Made by a program: the position numbers and the translations under genes
Part shown: piece after piece, positions 18,747 to 25,792 of the stretch
Numbering within the stretch: the stretch's first letter is position 1
How the letters are laid out: the number at the start of each line of letters is the position of its first letter
Assembly: GCF_025949665.1 (NCBI RefSeq)
Contig: NZ_JAPDFT010000001.1
Coordinates: 1,674,001 to 1,738,000, forward strand
Origin: Chryseobacterium viscerum
Lineage (GTDB): Bacteria; Bacteroidota; Bacteroidia; Flavobacteriales; Weeksellaceae
Direction: 5' to 3'
Length of the DNA stretch: 64,000 bases
Notes under the pieces: model-generated
Told to the model about the DNA's origin: nothing
What the model saw: only the letters and a program-made list of their open reading frames with translations
Databases searched by the model: none

Positions 18747-19580
18747 TTATTTTCGCTGCTCCAGTTGTTCCAATGCCTCATTACTTTTATGTTCAAATTG
18801 GAAATTCTGGAAATCTTTACTTTCAGGAGTTTCAAGATGGAACCTTTTTAATGCGGCTACAGATACCTTTACATTTTCACCTTCAAAATCCAGAACATGG
18901 CCACCGGATTTTCTGTCCGACGAAATGAAATGAAAATGGAAACCCTTGATATTAATGCCGTTTAAATATTCGGGAAGATGAAAACCAACTAGAGTACCTT
19001 CAATATCTGAGAAATCAAAAATCTTCTGTTTGTCGGAAATAGAAGTTAATGCAGGAAATGGTTCTTTTTCTACGGGAGGGAAAGCTCTGGTTTTCACATG
19101 GGTAAATTTTCCTTTTATTTTAATGGCAAACATTGAATTTTTACCTGGTAGAATTTTATTGATTTCCTGTAGGGCAGATTGATGATCCACCTTACCTTCA
19201 ATAGTGAAAGTATGATCCGGTCTGAAAAAAGTAACAAAAGCCAGAGAGGTTTTAAACTGATCTTCCGGAGTGATAGTCTGGCCCGTAGCTTTCGTCTGAT
19301 ATATCTGCCCATCCAGAATTGTAAGTTCTCCGTCCAGCATATCCGGTGCACCCAATCCGAAATCGCCTTTTGATTTTAACTCTTCCAGTGAAAGTGTTCC
19401 CTTATAAAGACCACTTATAAATGCATCTGCAATTCCATACTGATATAATTGATTGTATTTTGCTGGTTTCATTGTGTGATCTTTTGCTGTATTTGTGAAT
19501 AAAAAACTGCTGTTATCCGTTTGCTGTGCATTGAAGTGATTACTTGCTGCCCATAAAATGAAATAAAAGATATTTTTCAT
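18747..19580 (-). CDS. budA: Acetolactate decarboxylase with N-terminal signal peptide
   Basis: Decarboxylates (S)-2-acetolactate to acetoin. The mature part has FGLGAPDMLDGELTILDG, KTRAFPPVEKEPFPALT and GFHLPEYLNGINIKGFHFHF followed by GGHVLDF, the His residues being the Zn ligands of family PF03306. From the ATG at 19580 the protein has 277 residues and begins MKNIFYFILWAASNHFNAQQ, which reads as a signal peptide. The ATG directly follows the SDR stop (one base between), so the two genes are coupled. Classical enzymes are cytosolic, so the export signal is unusual, although secreted forms are known in a few bacteria. No acetolactate synthase is nearby. Confidence 0.9.
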   Translation of the reverse strand: MKNIFYFILWAASNHFNAQQTDNSSFLFTNTAKDHTMKPAKYNQLYQYGIADAFISGLYKGTLSLEELKSKGDFGLGAPDMLDGELTILDGQIYQTKATGQTITPEDQFKTSLAFVTFFRPDHTFTIEGKVDHQSALQEINKILPGKNSMFAIKIKGKFTHVKTRAFPPVEKEPFPALTSISDKQKIFDFSDIEGTLVGFHLPEYLNGINIKGFHFHFISSDRKSGGHVLDFEGENVKVSVAALKRFHLETPESKDFQNFQFEHKSNEALEQLEQRK

Positions 19581-19581
19581 T

Positions 19582-20364
19582 TTATCGCTGTCCTCCAATG
19601 GCTAAACCTCCGTCTACCAGAATACTTTCGCCCATTAGAAAAGAAGCAGCGGGGCTGCTTAGCCATAAAACCAGTTCTGCCACTTCCTCAGGGGCTGCAA
19701 AACGTCCTATTGGGGCATGTTTTTTTAAGGGTTCTATTGCTTCCTCGGCGTTTTCTCCCGGAAAAAATCTGTCAAACATAGGAGTACGTATGTATCCCGG
19801 CTGAATGCTGTTGATACGTATTCCTTCAGATGCTGTTTCAATGGTCAAGGCCTTTGTCAGTCCGTCTACTGCAGCTTTACTTGCTGAATACACTGCTGAT
19901 CCGTAAGATGCTCCTCTGGCCAGCCATGAAGAAGTGTTGACGATTACTCCTCCGGTTTTTTGCTTTTTAAACTGTTCAATTTCGTATTTGCAGGCTAGCC
20001 AGATGCCTTTGGTATTGATATTCATTACTTTGTCAAATTCTTCTTCGGAAGTGTTATCAATACTTGAAAACTGTCCTTCAATTCCTGCATTATTGAATGC
20101 AATATCTAGCTTCCCGAAGTACCTGATAGTTTCATTAATCAGATGCTGAACCTGGTCACTTTTTGAGACATCTGTCTGTACAAAATGTACATTATGATCT
20201 ATTGAACGAAGAGTTTCTAAAGCTGTATTCCCCTGTTCTTCCCTTCGGCCGGCGATGACTACCCGCGCACCGTTTTTTAAAAATAGTTGTGCAGCAGCCA
20301 GCCCGATACCTGTAGTACCTCCGGTGATAAGCGCTGTTTTTCCTTGAAAAGTTGAATGTGTCAT
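19582..20364 (-). CDS. Short-chain dehydrogenase/reductase
   Basis: 260 residues of the classical SDR family. Seen are TGGTTGIG (14-21) for NAD(P) binding, NNAG (about 90-93), a Ser in NTSSWLARG, and the catalytic YSASK. The C-terminal GESILVDGGLAIGGQR is typical of glucose-1-dehydrogenase-like members. It lies directly upstream of acetolactate decarboxylase and divergent in regulation from the AraC gene that ends 70 bases upstream on the same strand. Its neighbour suggests an acetoin/diacetyl reductase, but SDR substrates cannot be read from sequence. Confidence 0.88.
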   Translation of the reverse strand: MTHSTFQGKTALITGGTTGIGLAAAQLFLKNGARVVIAGRREEQGNTALETLRSIDHNVHFVQTDVSKSDQVQHLINETIRYFGKLDIAFNNAGIEGQFSSIDNTSEEEFDKVMNINTKGIWLACKYEIEQFKKQKTGGVIVNTSSWLARGASYGSAVYSASKAAVDGLTKALTIETASEGIRINSIQPGYIRTPMFDRFFPGENAEEAIEPLKKHAPIGRFAAPEEVAELVLWLSSPAASFLMGESILVDGGLAIGGQR

Positions 20365-20434
20365 AATTTGTTATTTAGATGACACAAAGTTCGGCAGTGC
20401 TGTTATAAAATAATTATGCAGAACAAATCAAAGG

Positions 20435-21337
20435 TTATGATTTGGAAAGAATTCTTTTTCTGAACTGGTTGGGGGAATCTCCGGTTCTTTTTTTGAACGA
20501 AATGATGAAATTGGAAGAATGTTCAAAACCAAGGCAGTAAGCAATTTCGCTGATACTCCAGGTGCTGAACTGAAGCAGGGATTTTGCTTCTTTGATGATC
20601 CGGCCGGTAATCCAGTTGGAAGTTGTCTGGCCGGTTGTTTCCCTGAGTGCTTTATTCAGATGGTTAGTGTGTATGTTCAGCTGGGTGGCAAATTCATTAG
20701 CATTTTTTAATAGCATAACATTATCGGGGCTAACCGGAAACTGATTTTCGAGAAGCTCTGAAAATAATGTGCTGATACGTTCGGCAGCATTTGAATGTTG
20801 ATCATACACTTGAGGTGGCTGCATTTTCATAGCCTCATGCATGATGATCTGGATATAGTTTCTGAGAAGACTGTACTTGTTTTCATAATCAGACTTCGCT
20901 TCATCCAGCATATTTTCATATATATTTCTCAACAGTTGTACACTGGTTTCATCAGGAAAAAATACATGATTTCCACCTGCTTTAAATAAGGATGATTGAG
21001 ACAGGCTTTGATTTTTAAGTTCCGGGCTTACAAATTCCTCGGTAAAAAGGCAGAAATAACCGGTCTGCACTGGAGAATCAGGTTCCCAGGAATAAGGAAT
21101 CAGCGGATTGAGAAATATAATGGAAGGGCGGTCAATCTTGATGAATTTATCTGCATAGCTCAATATTCCCGTTCCTTCACACATCATTGATATTTTATAG
21201 AAATCTCTTCGGTAGACAGGTTTTAAGCTTTTGCTGCACTCAAAATCCTCTCTTCGGTATACGCTGAAATGAGCATCCTGATCATGTGCTTTTCCGTGCA
21301 GATTATAAAATTCTTTCAAAGTTTCTCTTGCTTTCAT
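20435..21337 (-). CDS. AraC-family transcriptional regulator
   Basis: 300 residues. An N-terminal cupin-like sensing domain (about 20-130, with SIIFLNPLIPYSWEP) is followed by the double helix-turn-helix of AraC (about 200-298: NEFATQLNIHTNHLNKALRE and SISEIAYCLGFEHSSNFIISFK). It is the first gene of a same-strand run with the SDR and acetolactate decarboxylase genes and is probably their regulator. The inducer is unknown. Confidence 0.9.
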   Translation of the reverse strand: MKARETLKEFYNLHGKAHDQDAHFSVYRREDFECSKSLKPVYRRDFYKISMMCEGTGILSYADKFIKIDRPSIIFLNPLIPYSWEPDSPVQTGYFCLFTEEFVSPELKNQSLSQSSLFKAGGNHVFFPDETSVQLLRNIYENMLDEAKSDYENKYSLLRNYIQIIMHEAMKMQPPQVYDQHSNAAERISTLFSELLENQFPVSPDNVMLLKNANEFATQLNIHTNHLNKALRETTGQTTSNWITGRIIKEAKSLLQFSTWSISEIAYCLGFEHSSNFIISFKKRTGDSPNQFRKRILSKS

Positions 21338-21457
21338 AGTATAAAGTTATAAAATAATAAAATATAACCGGTAATCAGGAATGGTTAAAGCCTTCAAATA
21401 ATTTCCAAGTCTGAAACTTTCTCAGTATTTTTACTGAACTTTTTAATTACAACAAAA

Positions 21458-22267
21458 ATGATTCAGTATTTAGATAATATTTCGCACAAAGACTCAAAAA
21501 ACTTTTTCCTTATTGCCGGACCTTGTATTATTGAAGGGGAAGATATGGCATTGAGAATTGCTGAAAAAGTAATCAGTATTACAGATAAATATAATATTCC
21601 TTATATTTTCAAAGGAAGCTTCAAAAAGGCCAACAGAAGCCGTGTAGACTCTTTCACAACCATTGGTGAAGAGAAATCTCTTGAAATCCTTAAAAAAGTA
21701 GGAGAGACGTTCAATATTCCTACAACAACAGATATTCATGAAAATGAACATGCAGCATTGGCGGCACAATATGTAGATGTTTTACAGATCCCCGCGTTCC
21801 TTGTACGTCAGACGGATTTATTGGTGGCAGCAGCACAAACAGGAAAATGTGTGACGTTGAAAAAAGGACAGTTCCTTTCACCGGAAGCGATGAAGTTTGC
21901 CGTTCAGAAAATTACAGATTCTAACAATCAGAAAGTAGCCATTATTGAAAGAGGAAATTCTTTCGGATATACAGACCTTATCGTGGATTACAGAGGAATT
22001 CCTACGATGAGAGAGTACGCTCCGGTTATTTTGGATGTTACTCACTCTCTGCAGCAGCCTAATCAAAGTTCAGGCGTTACAGGAGGAAGACCGGATCTTA
22101 TAGAAACCGTTGCCAAAGCAGGAATTGCAGTAGGTGCAGATGGAATTTTTATAGAAACACACCCTACACCGGAAACCGCATTATCTGATGGTGCCAACAT
22201 GTTAAGATTAGATTTATTAGAAGATTTGTTACAAAAACTAACAAGAATTAGAGAATCAATTTTGTAA
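21458..22267 (+). CDS. kdsA: 3-deoxy-D-manno-octulosonate 8-phosphate synthase
   Basis: Condenses phosphoenolpyruvate with arabinose 5-phosphate in the Kdo branch of lipopolysaccharide synthesis. The 269 residues include FFLIAGPCIIEGEDMA, KGSFKKANRSRVDSF, TDIHENEHA, IERGNSFGYTDLIVDYRGI and GADGIFIETHPTPETALSD, all family signatures. Length is slightly below the E. coli enzyme (284). It starts 120 bases from the divergent AraC gene, and a TonB-dependent receptor follows 43 bases later, probably in the same transcript. Confidence 0.97.
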   Translation: MIQYLDNISHKDSKNFFLIAGPCIIEGEDMALRIAEKVISITDKYNIPYIFKGSFKKANRSRVDSFTTIGEEKSLEILKKVGETFNIPTTTDIHENEHAALAAQYVDVLQIPAFLVRQTDLLVAAAQTGKCVTLKKGQFLSPEAMKFAVQKITDSNNQKVAIIERGNSFGYTDLIVDYRGIPTMREYAPVILDVTHSLQQPNQSSGVTGGRPDLIETVAKAGIAVGADGIFIETHPTPETALSDGANMLRLDLLEDLLQKLTRIRESIL

Positions 22268-22310
22268 TTGTTAAAAAAACATTAATTTTAGAAATTCTAA
22301 AACATTTCTT

Positions 22311-24548
22311 TTGAAAAAACTAGTTTTACCGCTAAGCCTTATGGTCCCTATGCTGATTTTCTCCCAACAAAGAAAAAAGGATACAGCGACCACTAAAGTG
22401 ACCGATATAGAGGAAGTTGTCTTCCAGAAAAAAACAACAGGAAGAACCAACGACCTTACCAATGTGAGAATTTCAGCAAAAGAAGCAAAATCTGTAGCTT
22501 CTATCAACGGTGGAATTGAAGGATTGCTTAAAACACTTCCTTCCGTAAACTCCAATACCGAGCTGTCTTCCCAATATATGGTTCGCGGTGGAAACTATGA
22601 TGAAAACCTTATCTATATTAATGATATTGAGATTTACAGACCTTTCCTGATCAGAAACTCACAACAGGAAGGAATGAGTATCATCAATCCGGATATGGTT
22701 TCTACAGTGAATTTCTCTGCAGGAGGATTTGAAGCCAAATATGGTGATAAAATGTCTTCTGCTTTAAATATCTATTACCGTGAACCTGAAAAATTTGAAG
22801 TTTCAGGAGAAGCCAGTTTAATAGGAGGCAGACTGACTACAGGCCTGGCTTCAAAAAACAAGAAGTTTACGGCTTTATTTTCAGGTAGATACAGAAATAC
22901 CAATCTTGTTCTTAATACATTAAAAGAAGATACTGACTTTAATCCAACGTACTGGGATTTCCAGTCTTATCTGAATTATCATGTCAGTGATAAATTCTCC
23001 ATGTCATTCATCGGATATTATTCCAAGAATGATTATGAGATGATTCCTAAGGCAAAAAGTGTAACATTTGGAAGTCTTCAGCAGCCTATAACAGTAAATA
23101 TAGGATACACAGGTAAAGAAAATGACCAGTATAAGAATATGATGGGTACATTTTCCATGAACTATAAGCCGACTGACAAATGGAAGCTTACTTTGGATGC
23201 TTTTGCCTATCAGAACAGGGAAAGAGAATATTATACAATATATTCAGGATACGAGCTTCAGACATTTGATCCTGTGACACAGCAGCCTGTTACCTCTTTT
23301 GATGTTGGTGGACAGATAGAACATGCAAGAAACGACTTATTTGTAAGAACATATGGAACTCAGTTCAGAGCTAAATTTTCTCCCAATGTGAATACTGACT
23401 TTGAAGTTGGATTTAAATATGAGAAAGAAAACCTAAAAGATCTTACTAATGAATGGAAATTGGTAGATTCTGCAGGATACAGTCTTCCAAGACCGGAAGT
23501 TATCGATCCGAGAACCGGAACTACAGGAGATCTTAAGCTTGCTTATTATATTGCCGGACAAAACAATATCGAACCTACAAGACTTTCAGCATACGCACAG
23601 TATTCACAGAAGTTCTACTGGGGAGCCAGTAAAGTATTTGTGAATGCGGGAGTACGTGTTGCCAACTGGAGTTTCAATAAAGAAACTATTTTCTCTCCAA
23701 GAGCACAGTTTGCTATAAAGCCTGATTGGGAAAGTGATATGTTGTTTAAAATTTCAGGGGGTATCTATTATCAGTCTCCCTTCTATAAAGAGATCAAAGA
23801 TTTAGACGGTAATTTTAATTCTAACATAAAATCGCAGCGCTCTATCCAGGTCATTCTTGCCAATGATTATGAATTCCAGATGTATGACAGGCCATTTAAA
23901 CTGACTACGGAACTTTATTATAAGAAAATGGATAACCTTATCCCGTATTATATGGATAATGTAAGAATCCGTTATTCAGGGCAGAATAATTCCAAAGGAT
24001 ATGCGTATGGTATTGATACAAGATTATTTGGTGAATTTGTACCTGGTGTAGATTCATGGTTATCTGCGAGTTATGCAAGAGTATATGAGAATATTGATGG
24101 AAGAGGAGATATTCCGAGACCTACAGATCAGAGGTTAAGGTTTGCGATGTTTTATCAGGACTATATGCCAAGTTTCCCGTCTATGCGTGTAAATCTTACT
24201 TTGGTATATGCTATGGGATTACCTACAGGAGCTCCGGTAATGTTCAACAGTAACGGACAGCCTGATTTTGGTTCAGCTTATAATTATCAGCAGACTCTTC
24301 CTGCCTATAAAAGAGTAGACTTAGGATTGACAAAGGTATTTATCGATCCGAAAGAAAAAAATAAAAGATCCGGTTTCTGGGGTAATTTTGAGGAACTGAC
24401 ATTAGGTGTTCAGGTTTTCAACGCATTCAACATCAACAATACTGTTGCTAACCAATGGATCACAGATTATAACAGCAATTATATGTATCCGGTTCCGGTA
24501 CGTCTTACAGGACGTTTCTTTAATGTAAAACTGGAATTCAAACTATAA
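22311..24548 (+). CDS. TonB-dependent outer-membrane receptor
   Basis: 745 residues beginning at a TTG (22311). This start is needed because it gives a good signal peptide (MKKLVLPLSLMVPMLIFS). A short segment (TKVTDIEEVVFQKK) that may act as a TonB box precedes the plug domain (about 45-150: VASINGGIEGLLKTLPSV, YMVRGGNYDENLIYINDIEI, GGFEAKYGDKMSSALNI), followed by a beta-barrel ending in NVKLEFKL. The carboxypeptidase-regulatory domain common in Bacteroidota receptors is missing. It lies 43 bases after kdsA. The ligand is unknown. A perfect terminator follows. Confidence 0.9.
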   Translation: MKKLVLPLSLMVPMLIFSQQRKKDTATTKVTDIEEVVFQKKTTGRTNDLTNVRISAKEAKSVASINGGIEGLLKTLPSVNSNTELSSQYMVRGGNYDENLIYINDIEIYRPFLIRNSQQEGMSIINPDMVSTVNFSAGGFEAKYGDKMSSALNIYYREPEKFEVSGEASLIGGRLTTGLASKNKKFTALFSGRYRNTNLVLNTLKEDTDFNPTYWDFQSYLNYHVSDKFSMSFIGYYSKNDYEMIPKAKSVTFGSLQQPITVNIGYTGKENDQYKNMMGTFSMNYKPTDKWKLTLDAFAYQNREREYYTIYSGYELQTFDPVTQQPVTSFDVGGQIEHARNDLFVRTYGTQFRAKFSPNVNTDFEVGFKYEKENLKDLTNEWKLVDSAGYSLPRPEVIDPRTGTTGDLKLAYYIAGQNNIEPTRLSAYAQYSQKFYWGASKVFVNAGVRVANWSFNKETIFSPRAQFAIKPDWESDMLFKISGGIYYQSPFYKEIKDLDGNFNSNIKSQRSIQVILANDYEFQMYDRPFKLTTELYYKKMDNLIPYYMDNVRIRYSGQNNSKGYAYGIDTRLFGEFVPGVDSWLSASYARVYENIDGRGDIPRPTDQRLRFAMFYQDYMPSFPSMRVNLTLVYAMGLPTGAPVMFNSNGQPDFGSAYNYQQTLPAYKRVDLGLTKVFIDPKEKNKRSGFWGNFEELTLGVQVFNAFNINNTVANQWITDYNSNYMYPVPVRLTGRFFNVKLEFKL

Positions 24549-24576
24549 AATTGAAATGTAAGCAATGGCCTTCATG

Positions 24577-24610
24577 AAAATCTGCCTAATTTGCTTAATC
24601 TGTGAGAGAA
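24577..24610. repeat. Dispersed AATCTG-type phrase
   Basis: AAAATCTGCCTAATTTGC followed by TTAATCTGTGAGAGAA. Related text occurs at 4351-4385 and 48445-48480 (AATCTGyG...AATCTG...GAGAG). A short dispersed intergenic repeat of unknown role. Confidence 0.45.
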
Positions 24611-24616
24611 AATAAT

Positions 24617-24656
24617 AAAATAAAAAGCTTCTGAATTTTCAGAAGCTTTTTATTTT
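24617..24656. terminator. Perfect terminator after the TonB receptor gene
   Basis: AAAATAAAAAGCTTCTGAA (24617-24635) pairs perfectly with TTCAGAAGCTTTTTATTTT (24638-24656), a 19-base stem with a 2-base spacer and T-rich tail. Confidence 0.85.
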
Positions 24657-24712
24657 CCAGAATTTTATAACAACATTACCAAATTCTATAACAACGGTTT
24701 CAGAGATATTTT

Positions 24713-24720
24713 TACCTTTG
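24713..24720 (+). promoter_or_regulatory. -7 element of the copper operon
   Basis: TACCTTTG matches TAnnTTTG. Only eight bases separate it from the ATG at 24729, so the mRNA would have almost no leader. No TTG at the -33 spacing is clear. Confidence 0.4.
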
Positions 24721-24728
24721 TCTTACCA

Positions 24729-25109
24729 ATGAAAAAGATTCTAGCCATAGTGTTTTCTATTTTCTACTTCGGGTTTTCTTCCGGAGCAGCTTTTAGCATT
24801 CATTATTGTATGAAAGAATTTGTTTCTGTAAGCCAGAAAGCAGATGACATCTGTGCAAAATGTGGTGTTAAGGAAAAAAAGGGATGCTGCAAAACGGAAA
24901 TCAAAATAGTAAAAGTAGACGATTCTCAGAAATCTGATTATCTTAACGTTGATTTCTTAAGTGCGGTTTCAGATATTCCGGTGAAACATCAGTTTACTTT
25001 CATTGATAAATCTTTTTCTGCAACGAAGTTTACTCAAATTCAGATCAATGCACCGCCAGAATACCGGCCGGTACCTATTTATATCAATCATTGTAATTTT
25101 AGAATTTAG
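24729..25109 (+). CDS. HYC_CC_PP family small exported protein
   Basis: 126 residues with a signal peptide (about 1-22). The three motifs that name the family are present: HYC at 25-27, CC at 53-54 and PP at 109-110. Further Cys residues (42, 45) give a C-x2-C pair, so metal binding or disulfides are likely. The family is common in flavobacteria and has no established function. It stands at the head of a run with a DUF3347 protein and a copper oxidase, which points to periplasmic copper handling. The -7 element is only eight bases from the start codon. Confidence 0.82.
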   Translation: MKKILAIVFSIFYFGFSSGAAFSIHYCMKEFVSVSQKADDICAKCGVKEKKGCCKTEIKIVKVDDSQKSDYLNVDFLSAVSDIPVKHQFTFIDKSFSATKFTQIQINAPPEYRPVPIYINHCNFRI

Positions 25110-25229
25110 AATCTGTCAGTCGTTTCAGGTATAATACAACCTATACTGTTACGGGCGACATGTCCTGACGCATTTACTGATGCGTAACCCATTATTCTTT
25201 ATTAAAAATTAATTCTAAAATTTAAAACA

Positions 25230-25703
25230 ATGAAAAAATATATCATCACAGCAGCATTATCTTTATTTTCAATCGTTTCATTATCAGCACAATCTAAAAA
25301 AGATGCTCAGGTCTCTAAGCTGTATCAGAACTATATTGCTATCAAATCAGCTTTAGCTTCAGATGATGCTGACAAAACTTCAAAAGCTGCGGCAGAATTC
25401 ATTAAAACAGCTTCTGCAATTGATTATAAAGTAGTTTCGGAAGGAAATCTTAATGTTCTCAGAAAAGACGCCTCTGTCATTTCTGAGGCGAGAAATGTTG
25501 CTGCACAAAGAGAGACCTTTTTAAATCTTTCGGACAATATGATTGCTCTGACCAAACAATTCAAACTTTCTGACAAACCAGTCTACGTTCAATATTGCCC
25601 GATGGCAGACGGAAGCTGGCTAAGCGATGAAAAACAGATTGCTAATCCATACTACGGAAAATCTATGCTTTCATGCAGAAGTGTAAAGTCGGAGATTAAA
25701 TAA
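25230..25703 (+). CDS. DUF3347 periplasmic protein, copper-associated
   Basis: 157 residues with a signal peptide ending near SLSAQ (about 20). The mature protein is a helical DUF3347 domain (PF11827), which also occurs at the end of CusB-like efflux adaptors. The C-terminal PVYVQYCPMADGSWLSDEKQIANPYYGKSMLSC keeps the paired Cys and Met (CPM...MLSC) that are the likely Cu ligands. It lies between the HYC_CC_PP gene (120 bases upstream) and the multicopper oxidase (90 bases downstream). Probably a copper chaperone in the periplasm; inferred. Confidence 0.85.
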   Translation: MKKYIITAALSLFSIVSLSAQSKKDAQVSKLYQNYIAIKSALASDDADKTSKAAAEFIKTASAIDYKVVSEGNLNVLRKDASVISEARNVAAQRETFLNLSDNMIALTKQFKLSDKPVYVQYCPMADGSWLSDEKQIANPYYGKSMLSCRSVKSEIK

Positions 25704-25792
25704 TTTCCGTACTATTCTTTAAAATAATAAGTTGCATGGCTTGAATTATAATTAACTTTAAGCTGTGCAGCTTCTAAAAGGTTCGAAATATT

